Part shown: one piece after another, positions 48,398 through 62,079 of the stretch | How positions within the stretch are numbered: position 1 is the first letter of the stretch | Layout of the letters: each line of letters starts with the position of its first letter | Source of the DNA: Coriaria nepalensis | Taxonomy: Eukaryota; Streptophyta; Magnoliopsida; Cucurbitales; Coriariaceae | Assembly (NCBI GenBank): GCA_027186245.1 | Contig: CP114485.1 | Coordinates: 8,212,001-8,276,000, forward strand | Reading direction: 5' to 3' | Length of the DNA stretch: 64,000 nucleotides | Translations under genes and position numbers: made by a program | Notes under the pieces: model-generated | Database searches by the model: none | What the model saw: only the letters and a program-made list of their open reading frames with translations | Told to the model about the DNA's origin: nothing

Positions 48398-51300
48398 ATG
48401 GCCACTGCAGAGTCACTAGAAGCTTCTGTATCCAAGCAAAATGAGCAGAACTCCGACCAAGAAGAACGAGATTCCGATGCTGAAAAGTCACAGGCAAGAG
48501 ATTCCGATTCCGATTCCGAATCCGAATACGACTCCGAAGACTCCGACTACTCCGATGATTACGACGACGATGTGGACGAGCCTTTGGCCTATAGGCGTGC
48601 GGGAGACGATATTCCGGATGGGGAGAACACTCCTGAGCTGAACATGAATCGATTTACTCAGCTGCTAGAGAGCAGGAGGATGAAGAAGCGGGAAGAAGAA
48701 GAGGATAAAAAGTATGTTTACTATGAGGATTTGTTTAATTTTCCTAAAGATCCGGAGAATTGGACGGAGGAGGATCTGAAGGAGCTTTGGGCCGATGCTC
48801 CGTTGGAAATGACTAAACCTGGTTGGGATCCGGTTTGGGCCGATGAAGAGGATTGGGACGTTGTGAAGGAGGAGATGAAGGCCGGAAGAGACCCGCCAAT
48901 TGCTCCGTTTTATGTGCCATATCGGAAACCTTACCCGGCTATACCTGATGACCATTACGATGTAGCGAATCCTAAAGCAGTGGTTGAAGAATTGGATAGA
49001 ATTGAAGAGTTTCTTACTTGGGTCAGCTACATTTTTCCTGATGGAAGCTCGTATGCTTTCTTGAACTTCATACTCTCTTCTAATTTGCTTCTTTAGCTGT
49101 TTTTACCTGGTGCTTTACTCAGAATTCCCCCACTCCCCATTTTTGGTTTGAATTAGGAATAATTTATTTCATAAGTGTACTAAGTTATTGGTTGTTTGCA
49201 AAATGTGGCTTCTTCTCATGTGACCCTTCAATCTATTGATGTTTTCTATATCAAGTTTCAAGATAATGTTTCATTGATTTTCTGAGGCTTTGTAATTTAT
49301 TGTCACGTTTTTTGTTCACTAACAATGTGCATTTTATATAAATCGTTTAAGGTATGAAGGCACTGTTTGGGATGACTTGGCTCATGGGAAAGGTGTTTAC
49401 GTCGCAGAAGAAGGTCTAGTCAGGTTTGTCTGTGATTGTTTTCATGTAATATTCTTAGTTTGAGTAGCTCCAATTGACAAGAATAAGGTTTCTACTTGTG
49501 AGTAAATTTATGTGCTGATGAGCATCTTATGTTACCGTTTTGTCTTGTTCTGTGAGATTTTTGGTTGTGACTAAAGTATACTATTTCAGCTCTGGTTTAT
49601 TATGTTATCTTAAATAAATTCCTCAAGGGCCTTGGTTTCTTCATACAGGTATGAAGGTGAATGGCTTCAAAACAACATGGAGGGTCATGGTGTGGTTGAA
49701 GTTGATATACCGGATGTAGAACCTGTCCCGGGTTCCAAGTATGTTTATGATTCCTTTTATGTAACAATAAAGTCAAATCAGTTGTTATGCAGACTAAGTA
49801 GCTCTGAAATGATTTCTCTAGGCTTGAAGAACAGATGCGTGCGGAAGGGAAAATTATCTCAAGAGATTATATGACACCTGAAGACAAAGAGTGGCTAGAA
49901 AAGGATATTGAAGATATCATGCAGCTGGCTGATGGAAATTATGAAGTTCCTTTTTATGAGCGTGATGAGTGGATAAAATATTTTGGAGCGAAACCGTAAG
50001 TTTAATTTTACCACGCTGTTATGAGTAGCGATCATTGTGATTCGTAGTGTTGGAAGTGCATGTGCTTGGGACCTTAGCTATCTTACCGCCGCTTCTAGAT
50101 TTGGATTTAAGCTATATAATTTTACCTGTGAGTGTATCCATGCTACAGTTTGAATCTCATTTGGACATAATCAAGAATCAAAATGGTAAAGGAGTGTGAA
50201 GTTTCCAATGTAGTTGGTAGTCATGAATCAAATGATTATCTGACATTACAGCGCTTCTTTCATTATTTGGTGGTTCTTGGTGCAAATTTTTTATCAATAA
50301 AGAGGATGTCATGATATTCAGGGAAAAACTCCCTATTTATGTAACCATGTGATGTGGCCTAGAAGGAATATCCTCTGGTCGATGTTTTGTAAAGCACATA
50401 CACCAATTAAAAAAAACAGAGGTTTGGGGTCAGCATGCAGCTTGCTTCCTTTGGGTGACTTATTAGATGAACCTTGGATTGATTTTTCTAGATGGATATT
50501 GTCTCATGATCAGCCATACCCTTTTTAAGATTGCAAAATTGCCACCCTTTTTTTCTTTGTGAAGCAAGTATTTTTGTTGTCTTATCATATTGATGATTTT
50601 CCTTTCTATACCAGGGAGGTAGGTCGATACCGCTATGCTGGTCAGTGGAAGCAGGGTAGAATGCATGGATGTGGCGTGTACGAAATAAATGAGCGCACCA
50701 TATATGTACGTTAATCTACTTACTATCTGGACACTCCCCCTATTTTTTGTTTCAATTCACAACATTTGGAAGTGTTGTATTGTGGTTGAACTTAAAAACA
50801 ATTACATACATGGTGTGCAGGGAAGATTCTATTTTGGAGAGCTGTTGGAGGATTCTACTGGATGTGATGAGGACACATCAGCTGTATTGTATTGCTACTC
50901 TAGATTTTCACATTTGTTTAGAATGGTTCCTTAATTGGTAACACGAATTATTTCTCTCACTATGGCCTTTCAGCTTCATTTGGGAATAGCAGAAGTTGCT
51001 GCTGCCAAGGCTCGGATGTTTGTTAACAAACCCGATGGAAGTATGTCCCTTTTACACTAGAAGAACGTATAACAACATTGAAAATTTTAGTTGCCAACAG
51101 CTTTTTCATGTGAAAATTTGGGTGTTCTAGCTAATACTGAAAAATTTTTAATTGTTGCTTTTTGGATGCTAAAGATATATAATATGCAATGTGCTTCACT
51201 GATAATTATCCTTGGTTATTTGTGCCGTGTGTGTATTTTATGCGATCTCTCTGACTTTGGTATGACTCTGCCCTGCATAGTGGTTAGAGAAGAGAGGGGT

Positions 51301-53207
51301 CCATATAATGATCCTCAACATCCTTACTTTTATGAGGAAGAAGATGTATGGATGGCACCAGGTTTCATTAACCAGTTTTATGAAGTAAGTTGATCTTTCT
51401 CTTACTATAGAAAGTATTTCTTTTTCGATGGAGCATGAGGTTGACGGGTAAACAAATTTTCTTCTGTCAGGTTCCGGATTATTGGAAAACATACATGCAT
51501 GAGGTAGATCATGAGAGAGAACTGTGGTTAAACTCCTTTTATAAAGCTCCCTTAAGACTACCCATGCCTGCTGAACTTGAATACTGGTGGTCCCAAGGTA
51601 CTTATGATTGAGAACCAATTAAGGATTTGACATTATAATACTTAGATTCCGTTAAATATTTATAACAATTACTATTATCAGTATTTCTGATGAATTGTGT
51701 TTGCTTGATCAGATCAGACTCCGGAATTTGTTCTTCTCAACAAAGAACCTGAGCCTGATCCTGAAGATCCATCAAAGCTTATATATACAGAAGATCCTCT
51801 CATCCTACATACACCTACTGGGCGAATAATCAACTACATTGAAGATGAGAACCATGGAGTTCGCTTATTTTGGCAGCCCCCTCTGAAAGAGGGTGAAGAT
51901 GTAGACCCTGAGAAGGCTGAGTTCTTACCACTTGGTTTTGACGAGTTTTATGGAACTAAAGAGGTTGAAAACAGGGAAAACTTTTTGACCCGTTTTGTAT
52001 CGGGAGTTGAAAATTCAGTCAAATCCTCATTGGAAAAGTTGGAGAAATGGACAGAAGAGAAGAAGAAAGATAGTGAGAGGAAGATGCAGGTGCTTGAAAA
52101 GGAACTTGAGTTGGTGGAAGCTGAAATCTGTCTGGAAGAGGCCATTGAGGAAATGGACGAGGATTTGAAGAAGAAAGAGAAAGAGGAAGAGGAGAAAGTG
52201 GAAATGGGTTTGGTGGAAAAAGAAGATTCTCCTCCGTCATTGACCAAAGAGGATGAAAAAACTTCAGTAGGTCAGGAGGAAGAAGAAGAAGATGATGATG
52301 ATGAAGAGGAAGATGAGGATGATGGTGCCCCATCAAGTTTTGGGTCCGCTACTCCAAATAAGGACCAGATGAAGAATGGCCAGAAGGGAAACAAGCCTGG
52401 AAGTTCACCATTTTCTTCAACTACATTATCATTTGCTTCTTCATGCCTTGTTTCAGGGGTGAGTTCTCTTTCTCGAATTATTTGTTAATTGCAAATTAAG
52501 TAAAATTTTTGGATCCCAAGTCTAGAATCAATGTTATCATTCAAGGGTAAGACAATGATTAATGAGGTTAGATAATTGCTTAAGGGTGCAATAGGTTTGC
52601 AGTTCGAAAAGATCAATTTCCTTAGCTTGATAACTAATTTACTCACAAAAAATTAAGATGCATGTTTCAAAAGACTAGCTTTCTCTAACTGCTAGTTTAG
52701 TAAGGCTTGTTCCCACTGAAATTAATATGCTTCTTTGATTATGGTACTCATGAGAAATTTGGTTCTCTCTTTCCTTTTGTGGTTTCTCAGGTCCCTTCAA
52801 AGTTACTGCACTCATTTTTGCCATGGAGAAAGAGTCAATCTACACTTTGGGAAAATCCTTCCTCACATAGAGATAATCCTACTAGCTGCTCAGAGCAGGT
52901 TAGTTCGGTCAATTTTCCAAGATTGCTAAACATGAAAGAAAGCTTAAGAGCATCAAGTCAAATAATGCAAGGAAAAACCCGAGCCAAAATGCACTCAAAT
53001 GGGATGAAATCAGAATTGCATTCAATTTCGCAGATTCTTTTGCATTCTTCTTCTTCTTCTTCTATATGCCCGAAAAGAAGCCCAAAAAAGCCAAGGAAAG
53101 CGAATAATAGTTGGGTCTCTGAAGCACCAGAAGTTGATAACTTTAACATATTGTCCTTGCACACACCAGTTTCTTATTTAGAATCATGGGTGGATACTAC
53201 TAAATGA
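48398..53207 (+). CDS. TIC100: TIC100 (EMB1211), MORN-repeat subunit of the chloroplast TIC complex
   Basis: Eleven exons with GT-AG borders join into 867 codons plus stop: 48398-49050, 49352-49423, 49649-49738, 49822-49995, 50615-50705, 50821-50883, 50974-51040, 51281-51384, 51471-51597, 51713-52458, 52791-53207. Arabidopsis TIC100 has 871 aa and is a subunit of the 1-MDa translocon at the inner chloroplast envelope, with TIC20, TIC56 and TIC214; loss is embryo-lethal. The N-terminus is acidic and Ser-rich (residues 20-60). MORN repeats are seen at about 219-241 (YEGTVWDDLAHGKGVY), 243-265 (YEGEWLQNNMEGHGVV) and 333-356 (YAGQWKQGRMHGCGVY). A charged coiled-coil region spans about 582-650, followed by a run of Glu/Asp near 668-685. 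All exon phases join without breaks. Start is the first ATG after a CT-rich leader. No classical transit peptide is obvious. Confidence 0.93.
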
Positions 53208-53411
53208 TAGACATCCACACCCCCCCATGTTATTTTATTATAATTTTTTCTAAAGTGTCTGTAGCATTATGTACTTGAATTTTGAGAGAACAATTTTCTA
53301 ACGTGAAGCATTCAATTGAAATGGTTTTGATGTTTTTGTTTCATTGTATTCCTAGATGAAGACTTTATTGGCAAGATAATAAGATAGTTACATAGTGATA
53401 GTAGTCCTAGG
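53208..53411. other. 3' flank of TIC100
   Basis: A short C-rich 3' UTR start (ACACCCCCCCATG) then AT-rich sequence. No separate feature is seen. Confidence 0.5.
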
Positions 53412-54273
53412 TAGGGTTGAGCAGCGGACGAATAACGGATAGTCTTATCCGCTATCTGCATTTCTGCCTCCCAAAATAAATCCCGTCAACTAACTGCCTG
53501 CTACCGCTCAGCTAAAAAAAGGCACATATCCGCTCTGCATTCTTCTTTTTTTCTTCTTCTTTTTATATTCCTCCAAGTGGGTGGAAATGTTAATAGTGTG
53601 ATAAAACTGATAATCTTTGGCTTAATCTAACTGGTGGAATGATCCTTTGTGGGAGAAAAAATTGGGATGGAACTGGTGGCAACAACCATGCTTTTGATCA
53701 CTACGAGGAGACGAGCTATCCTTCTGGTGTAAAGCTTGGGACAACTACATATATAACATGATGATATATAACATATCTATGAAAAAAAATCATCAGATAA
53801 ATTCTATTTTACATATGATGATATATGCTTATGATGGATACTGAATTGTGGAAGTTCAGATGTATTCTTTTATCCAGATGATAATAGTATTTTGGATCCA
53901 CTTCTACCGGAGCATCTGGCCTTCTGTAGCATTGATTTTTCATCAATTAAGAAGGTAAGTTATTTCCTTCACTCCTGTTCTAGTCTAGTAATGTTTGGGC
54001 ATGGTATCCATTTGGATGCTTTCCTTGTATGATTATATTAATTTCTTGACATGATTAAAGAAGGTAGGATCGAGAAGAAAAAGAGAAGTGAAAAAAAAAA
54101 ATGCCGTTTTTCTTTTTTTTTTCCTTTTAATGGGTATGCATCTATTTATAAATATCATATGAAACGGATATCGGTATTGCATATAATTTTAACAAAATCA
54201 ATCATTCTACAAAAACGAATTTATAAATATATAGTATATATTATATACGTAACTAATTTTTTGTTCAGCCCTA
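53412..54273. mobile_element. Possible hAT-like non-autonomous element
   Basis: The left end TAGGGTTGAGCA (53412-53423) and the reverse complement of the right end, TAGGGCTGAACA (54262-54273), match at 10 of 12 positions, the style of hAT terminal inverted repeats. Sub-terminal ACGGATA/TATCCGC words occur on both sides. No 8-bp target duplication was found. Inside, 53845-53953 reads like an exon fragment (SSDVFFYPDDNSILDPLLPE, then IKK followed by GTAAGT) of no family I can name. Confidence 0.35.
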
Positions 54274-55760
54274 ATTCAAAATAACATGGTAGAGGCAAAA
54301 GGGGACCCAAATTATGGGACCCACTTGACATATACCTAGGTCATCCTTTCCTTCATCGTGGGACAATATGCCTAGTGCAACAGCAAGATAGAGAGAGAGG
54401 GACATAATAACAAGCGGATGTTTATTGACTGTTTGACTAAGATTGTGAATTTGACTTGTCTGACTTCAATTGTGCTTGAAACTTGAAAGTGGGTGTTTTC
54501 TAGTATTTCATAAATTGTATTTTTTTTATTTTGACTTTTGAGTCTATAGAGTTTTGTTGTCAACATGTTTATCTTATTTGTCTTCATTTCTTATTATAAG
54601 CCATGTCGCTCTCATATTTCTGTACATTTAAATTATTGAAAGGACACATATTAATTTGCATATACATTGACATTATCAAGTTGATAAAATTCAGGCAACT
54701 ATATAGTCCAAGATGTTTGGAACTATTCAATAGTAAGAGTATACTGCTGTGCTGTTAGTCGTTTAAGTAGTTATTAAAAAAACAGAATACTTAGTTCTCA
54801 TTACTTTTTTAGTTCCCTAGGTTTGGTTTGATGTGGATACATATTCTCAACAGCTAAATGAAATCTATCAATATTTTGATATAAAGTATTGTGTCTTGAT
54901 TTTATATGTACCGAATACATTTCTAAAAATATCTATTCATCTTTAATATAGTTTTAAACTATATATTAAAAACAAAAAAACAAAAAAAAAAGGTAAAAAT
55001 AAAAATTGGGGTGGGGGTAGAAGAGGGCTTACACTTTGTTTATGAAAGAATGAGATAAGAACACTCACCCATACACCAAACAAAACCCCATTTCCAAAAT
55101 TTAGGCTTAGCCCTAATCAAAAAAAGTTGAAAAATTCCCATATCAATATTAAAAAAGAGCCTAATTCTTGATCTTGCTATCTTAATCAGAACCAAATGGT
55201 ATAGGATTGAAAGCATAGTTGGAACCACTATACAATTTAAACACCACACAAATAGTTTCAACCCCTCATATTCTCCAATTCTTGCTAACCCAACATTCAT
55301 TAAAAGTGCATAAAAATTAACGTTGAACATTATTAATTTAGTTATATATTTGAGCTCTTAAGTTATATATGATCAATTATCAATTATGAACAATTAAATT
55401 TTATTTTAAAATAAATTTAATAATTATATATGAAATATAGTTTGATTTTATTAATTTTAAATTTATAAAAATTGATATTATACTCCACCTTATCTATAAT
55501 AATTAGATATATTTTAAAATAAAATCTAATAATTCATAATTAAATATACTTATTAAAGAAATTTTTGTTATAACTATAACTCATGTATCATTATAAATAA
55601 AATTATATTATCATATTGTAATAATTATACATTAATTACACATATATAAAAATTATCCTCGATTCAATTGGACCAGTCCTCACTATCTCCAAGAATATGA
55701 ATAGAGATAAAAAGGAAGTCAAGTGGATAGAGTGTCGCATCTAGACTATTCACAAGGTGC

Positions 55761-55799
<39 letters not shown>

Positions 55800-56219
55800 G
55801 AGGGTGGGTCCCTGACCAAATTCATCCATAATAAGTAACACAATTCCAAGACTACTTCCACTAGTTATCCCTACTTTTCTATCCTTCTTCAGCCTCTATA
55901 CCATATGCCTATATCTCCATCTACCTTCCTCTAATATTGAATTGTTCCATTATGATTGTTCGCGTACGAGGTGGTATCCGGTATGGGATATTACCCGCAA
56001 TCAATTTTTTTTAGAATTAAAAATTTTTTTATTTTTATTTAAAATTTTATATGAATTTTTCTTGTGCCTTGTGCTTGGATATTGGAATTGGATCTTTTAT
56101 ATTTTGTTTATAAATAAATAATATTTAGATTAGATAGAATTTTAGAGACTTATTTGTTAAATTTAAAATACTATATACTATATTATTAAATATGAAATAA
56201 AATAGATTCGCTTAGAATA
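54274..56219. other. AT-rich intergenic stretch
   Basis: No gene recognised. It includes a (TA)n tract at 55764-55796 and A runs (54970-54991). The minus-strand frame at 55040-55330 has no family resemblance. Nothing else is seen. Confidence 0.5.
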
Positions 56220-56369
56220 TGTTTTCATTGATATACGCTGAATGTATATATATAGAGGGAGCAATCCCTAGTTATAAGGTAGGTATCCCTACAATTAAGC
56301 TACAGTTAAGGAATACAAGCAACAATTTAGAAGTACAGAGGGAAACATATATTTACATATTATCACATC

Positions 56370-58052
56370 TTAATACGGGAGATATGTATGTAAGATTAAC
56401 TTCATATACTCCCAACTTGCGAACCATAAGAGTGAAAATTTCTTTTCCCAAAGCTTTGGTCAGGATATCTGCCAATTGATGTGTAGAACTCACAAACTTT
56501 GTAGCAACAGATCCATCTTGGATCTTTCTCTTATATAATTGTAGTCTATCTTGATATGTCTAATTCGTTCATGAAAAATAAGATTTGCTATAATGTGCAG
56601 TGCTGTTTTATTATCACAAAATAGGAAGACAGGTTCCTGATATAAACACTCCTAGATCTTTGAGAAGGTATCAAAACCATGTTAACTCATAGCAAGCACC
56701 CGTCATTGCACGATACTATGCTTCGGCTAAAGAAAGTGAGATTGTTTTCTATCGCTTCGATCTCCATGAATCAATGAAGGGCCAAAGAAAATGCAATAAC
56801 CTTCGGTAGATCTTCTAGTAATTGGGCAGCATGCCCAATTTGAATTACAGTAGGCTCTCAATCTGAAATCACTCTTTGAAGATAAAAACAATCTTTGGCC
56901 AGGTGCATTTTTTTAGATAATGTACAACATAGAGAGCTGCTTCCATATGAAGTTTTCGAGGCTGATGCAGTACCTGCTTGATACATGTACCTGCTTAATA
57001 CATGTACATAATACATAATGTTTGGTCTTGAAACAGTAAGGTATATCAATCCCCGACCAGTCTTCTATAATGACCCGGATTCTTTAGCAAGTCGCTCTTG
57101 TTAGACAATTTTAATCCTCGCTCCATAGGAGTATCAATAGGGGTTACGCCATCAAGCCTGCATCTTTAATGATTTCTAATGCATATTTACATTGGGAAAT
57201 AAAGATCTCATTTCTAGAAGCTGAAAACATCAATACCAAGGACGAAATACTCCAAGTCCCCAAAATCTTTAAGACGAAAATGACTGTAGAAATTTCTTGA
57301 TTGCAATAATACTCACATAATTATTTCCAGTAATTAAAATATCATCAACATATATCATGAGAGCGATGAAGGACTTGCCTTGTTGCCTGGTGAACAAAGA
57401 GTAATCAACTCTAGATTGTACATAACCAGCGAACTAAATAGCCTCTGAAAATTTTGCGAACTATTGACGAGGTGCTTGTTCAAAACCATACAATGACTTA
57501 TGAAGTCGACAAACAAGCTTTCCTCCCATATCTCTGAAGCCGTGATGGTGGAGACATGTAAATTTCTTCATGAAGATCGCTGTGAAGGAGGGAATTATTG
57601 ACATATAATTGGTGAAGCGACCATCCACAAGCTACCGCCAAGGCAAGTAAACAACGAACATAAATTATTTTTGCAGTGAAAGAAAATGTATCCTGATAAT
57701 TAATACATTCCAATTGCATGAACCCTTTAGCCACTAATCGAGCTTTGTACCTCTCGATGGAGCCGTTAGACCGATGTTTGATCTTATAAACCTAACGATA
57801 GCCAATCGATGTCTTGTCGGCCACAAGGGATATGAGTGTCCAGGTGCCATTATCTTGGAGGGCCTGCATTTCAGATCACATCACCTCTTGCCATTCAAGA
57901 TGAACGAGGCTTCTGAATAAGAGCATGGTTCGATGGTTTGACTGACTAAAGCAATGAAGGATCAGTGCCCAGGCTTAAGTCGGTGAATGGAGACATAGTT
58001 GGATAGTGGATAGCGAGAGCCCGGACTTGGAAACAAAGAAGATGATTGGTTG
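56370..58052 (-). pseudogene. Copia reverse transcriptase and RNase H remnant
   Basis: On the minus strand, the RT words MAKGFMQLECINYQDTFS (57734-57680), ALAVACGWSLHQLYVNNSLL, DLHEEIYMSPP and YVDDILITGN (about 57355-57326) are followed by the YLTVSRPNIMYYVHVLSRYM segment (about 57043-56984) and, near 56470-56370, the copia C-terminal LADILTKALG word. Frames change several times and the catalytic context is damaged. The family call is firm. Confidence 0.9.
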
Positions 58053-59740
58053 TGTTGGAAATTGGGTTTAAAAAATCATAGTGAAAGTGATTATTGATCG
58101 CAGTATTCAATAAAAATTCTCTAAAAATGTTAAGCGATTTTATATATATATATATAAATTATTCTTAAGCACTTGATGAATAAATCATAGATTCGTCTAC
58201 GTAAGTTGACCGTTAAGACTCATATCACGATCTTCGAAGTCGTTCTTCAATACACTAGAACATATGTGAGTACGTAAATATGACAATGTTTTTTCTCTTT
58301 AGGATAATCTCTTCTCATAATCTCATAAAACAATTAGAATATGATGTATTTATAGGGTTTTATAAAGTTTTTCAATTTAATATTATTTTCTTATTTAACC
58401 ACTTTAAATCAATTGAATTAATAACTAAAATATAATATTAAATGATAACAAAATCATGATATATCTTTTGATGATATTTTTTATTTGGTCAAATCTTTTC
58501 AAAATCTAATTTAAAATAGAATCTTATATATTTTAAACTAAATTACATTTTATTTGAATATTAAATTAGTTTCTCAAATCAATTTAAATTTGATTTTTCT
58601 AATTATAATATTAAATTGATATCTTATAACAATTTAATATTACACAACATATTTAATTCAAAATTAAATATATTAAAATAATATTAAAATCTTTTAATTA
58701 ACTAATTGACACAAATTATTTCATAATTATATATTTGCCCCATAAAATTATTTTCTTTGCAAATATACTATTATAGAGCTGACCTAAAAACCATGAATCT
58801 ATAATTCTAAGCTCCAATAAATTAGATTATTAATTAAACTCTTTAGTTTAATAAATCTTATTTATTAATCTCAATATTGTTCCATTAAAAATATGAGATT
58901 GCCTTCTTTCAATTATAGAACAAATTACTGAGTCATCTCTAGTAGTCCACTGATATTATCATTATATGCAATTTAATTCTCCAAAAAATTAATTTATAAT
59001 TAGAGCTGGTCAAAATTACTATTTTATTACTCTAATTATTTCTTTATCCTTAAGTACTATTAATCTACTAGTGAACGATCAACTTATAACTTAATTATAA
59101 TTTTGAGCTCAAAACCATCCAGTTCCAGAATTAACTCTTAAGAGAACCAATATACAATCTTCTAGGAAGAAGGTTTTGATTATATATCTGTAGATCATGT
59201 TCCCAATCGCTTATCCTAATAAATCTCTAAAACAAAAGTCTTTAGTCTGTTATAAAAATAATCTATGATTAGTGAATCAAAAAATCCAGTTAATATATAG
59301 ATGAGTTCATGACTATTCAAGATTCAGATTGATCTTCATATGATCATCTATTGATATGAATATAATTTTTTTATGACAAATGGTATATTGATAAAGAATT
59401 AATTCGTATCGGGTCATGTCCTATATAATCCAATTATATAAAACATCTCAACTAAGATTTCTATCTATATTAGTGATCCAGATCTAAATCACTTGCATTC
59501 ATAATGCTAGTGGACCGTACTAGAAGATTCATACTTTAATATGTTGTAAACAATTTAATCTATTATCTATAATTTTAATCCTCTCATACTAATACAAAAT
59601 TATAGTTACATAAATAAATTTGAATTTTTCTGATATGTATACATATTATTCAATAATAATACATTTAGATAATTATATAGAAAAATGACACTCTTATTAA
59701 TTCCATAAAATTGTATTTATTACATGCTTTTAGGACACCA
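58053..59740 (-). repeat. Solo LTR inserted in copia pol
   Basis: A 1688-bp non-coding block interrupts the RT/integrase-linker frame of the minus-strand copia element. On the minus strand it starts TGGTGTCCTAAAAGC and ends TTTCCAACA, with a CCCTATAAATACATC TATA region at about plus-strand 58341-58356. The flanks, GGTTG and TGCTC, do not match, so no target duplication is seen and the ends may be slightly off. It is unlike the other LTR families in the window. Confidence 0.65.
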
Positions 59741-62079
59741 TGCTCAATAAGTCGAAGGAATGATGCATGACCTGAGACCATACATAATCATGGAGCTTCA
59801 CAAGCAAAGTGGTGGAGCGACTAGAGTGACGAAGAGGCTCAGGTGAGAGTGAGGGTGGTTCGGGTGAGGGAGTTGGTAGGTCGGTCAAGGGTGGCATCAG
59901 TGATAGAGATGAAGGCGTTGGTGGTTTAGGTAGCATGGATTGGGAAGGAGAGGAAGAAGGTGCAATAGGCTCTTGGTGATCGAGAGAAGTGGGAGAAGGA
60001 ATAGGATTAGGACCAAAGTCAAGGTTAAGTGGTGGAGTTGGGTCATGGATTTGGGGAAGGAATGGGGCTGGAAGAGTGGGCCAAAGAAGGAATAATAGGA
60101 ATGTGCTCGACAAAAGCATAAGGAAAGATGTTTTTGTGAAAAACTACATCTCTACTCGTGAAATTTTTTGTGTGGATAGATCAAATAATTTGTAAGCCTT
60201 TTGACCAATAGGATAATCGGTGAAAATACATGCCATAGCACGAAGATCAAACTTGTGAGAAGTATGGACATTGGTAGCATAAGCTAAACAACCAAACATA
60301 TGAAGATGAGACAAAAAAAGGGGGTTTAGAGTAAAGGCACTCAAATTGAGTTTTGAAAGAGAGAATGGTATAGGTAACTTATTGATAATGTGCACAACAG
60401 TGGGCACACTCCCCCCAAAATTGGGTAGAGAGTTAAGCAAGGAATTTCAAAGCTCGTGCTACTTACAAATTGTGATGATATTTGCATTCCATAACCCCAT
60501 TATGGCGTGTAAACGCAAAAATACTGAAAAATATCACCAATGTCTTTGAAAAAAAAATATTGGAGTGAAAGAAGGTCTCCACTTTGTCACTTTGAAACGT
60601 TTTAATGTGAGATGTAAATTGAGTGGTTACATAATTAAAGAAGTGCTTTAAAAGTTATCGTGCTTTATCTTTGTGTCTCATAAAAAAAATCCAAGTGAAG
60701 CGTGTGTAATCATCAATAATAGTAAGAAAGTAACAAGCATAAAAAATAGAAGAATATTTATAACGACTCCAAATATCACAGTGAATAAGATCAAATAGTT
60801 TTTCAGATGAAATTACACTAATACCAAAAGGAAAAGGACTTTGCTTAGCCAAATGACATATAGGGCAAGCATTATTAGATTGAACTGAAATATTCAAAAA
60901 ATTGTTTGGCAATGAAACTTAAACAAGGAAGGGAAACATAGCCAAAATAGCTATGCCAGAGATTAGTATATGAGGTGGTGAGGTTGCAAACTGGTTAGTT
61001 GTTTGAGAATGAAGAAAGGTTGGTTACTAATTTCTTCGTCGCTAATGCCACCAAGTAGTATAGGCCATCACGTTGTTTACCCAAACCAATCATCCTCTTC
61101 GTAATTAGATCCTGAAAAATACACCAATGAGGAAAAAATGTCACTGAACAATACAAGCCTCTCGGTAGATGACTAACTGATAGTAAATCAAGCTTAAATA
61201 TAAGCACATAAAATACTTCAAATAATGTATAGAATTCAGAGGTAATGATCATTTTACGACAATATTGGCATTTTCTCCACTAGGTAACAATACTGAAGGT
61301 AATAGGAAATTATTATCCCCATGCAAGAATAATTTAGGAGATGAAGAAATATGATTCGTTGCCCTGCTATCAATGATCCAGTTGCAGGAAGAGATTCTAG
61401 ACAAACTTGGTTTGGTCACTACCACATTTGCTTGAGAACTAGAACCTCCATCTTTGTCACTTAAGAGCAACAAAAGTTGTTGAAGTTGTGCTTCAAAAAA
61501 ACCCGTCACCTCAAATTTTCCCTCATCTTTGGTTAATCCCTCATAGACTTGATTGGCTATAGGAAAATTCTGAAAATGGTTTGAGTTCGAATTTGATCTT
61601 CATTTTGGATGATCTAGTGGATATTCATGTAATTGGTAGCACTTTTCAGCAAAATACCCCATATTTCCACAATAAATACATTAGGGTCGCCCTTTGTAGA
61701 AGCTTGAATGACGTATATCGTGATCAATATGTTGTCCATCTTGTGGACCATTATAAGGGCGGTTTGATCGCTCTGCTCTTCCTGTTCCAACAAAATGATT
61801 GGATCTATTGCTTCTTACGACCATAGAAGCACTTGTGTTGGAGTCTGTGGTTCCGTGTGTAGCATTAATAAGTCTTTGTTTTTCTTGTTGACAAAGAGAA
61901 GAATAGGCCTGACAGATATAGGGAAGGAGATTCATCAGGAGTATCTATCCATGAGTAGCACTATAAGAGTCATTTAAACCCATCAAGAATTGCATCAATT
62001 TTTATCTATCTTGCTGTGCTACGCATGAACAAGATGATGCACCCTATAATAGGCCAGTTCATCTTTAAATTTGAATACC
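59741..62079 (-). pseudogene. Copia gag, protease and integrase remnant
   Basis: On the minus strand, gag words are near 61990-61700 (QFLMGLNDSYSATHG, LPYICQAYSSLCQQEKQRL); the protease has the DSRATNHISSS motif (D-S-G changed to D-S-R) near 61365; then QDLITKRMIGLGKQRDGLYYL (about 61110-61050), the integrase zinc-binding CPICHLAKQSPF and DDYTRFTWIFFMRHKD words (about 60865-60660) and VHMFGCLAYATNV-like words (about 60300). A proline/serine-rich linker at 60119-59730 precedes RT. Frames are broken in several places, so it is dead. Confidence 0.9.

Larger units (their letters stand above)
56220..62079 (-). mobile_element. Decayed Ty1/copia element, minus strand, with nested insertions
   Basis: Read on the minus strand, the copia order is gag, protease, integrase, RT, RNase H, from about 62079 down to 56370. 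A candidate short 3' LTR lies at 56220-56367 (TGTGATA to AAAACA, with a TATA-like run). The gag end at the right is interrupted by a LINE poly-A at 62080-62095; no 5' LTR was found. The pol region is interrupted by a solo LTR at 58053-59740. Stops and frameshifts are common. Confidence 0.85.

Noticed and set aside
52019..52336. 105-codon minus-strand frame rich in Pro, Leu and His
   Set aside because: It is the shadow of the acidic/GAA-rich TIC100 exon 10 on the other strand.
56219..56479. 86-codon plus-strand frame
   Set aside because: It is antisense to the end of copia RNase H and the candidate 3' LTR.
59730..60119. Proline/serine-rich minus-strand frame of 129 codons
   Set aside because: It lies between copia integrase and RT in the right frame and order and is the normal linker of the polyprotein, not a separate gene.
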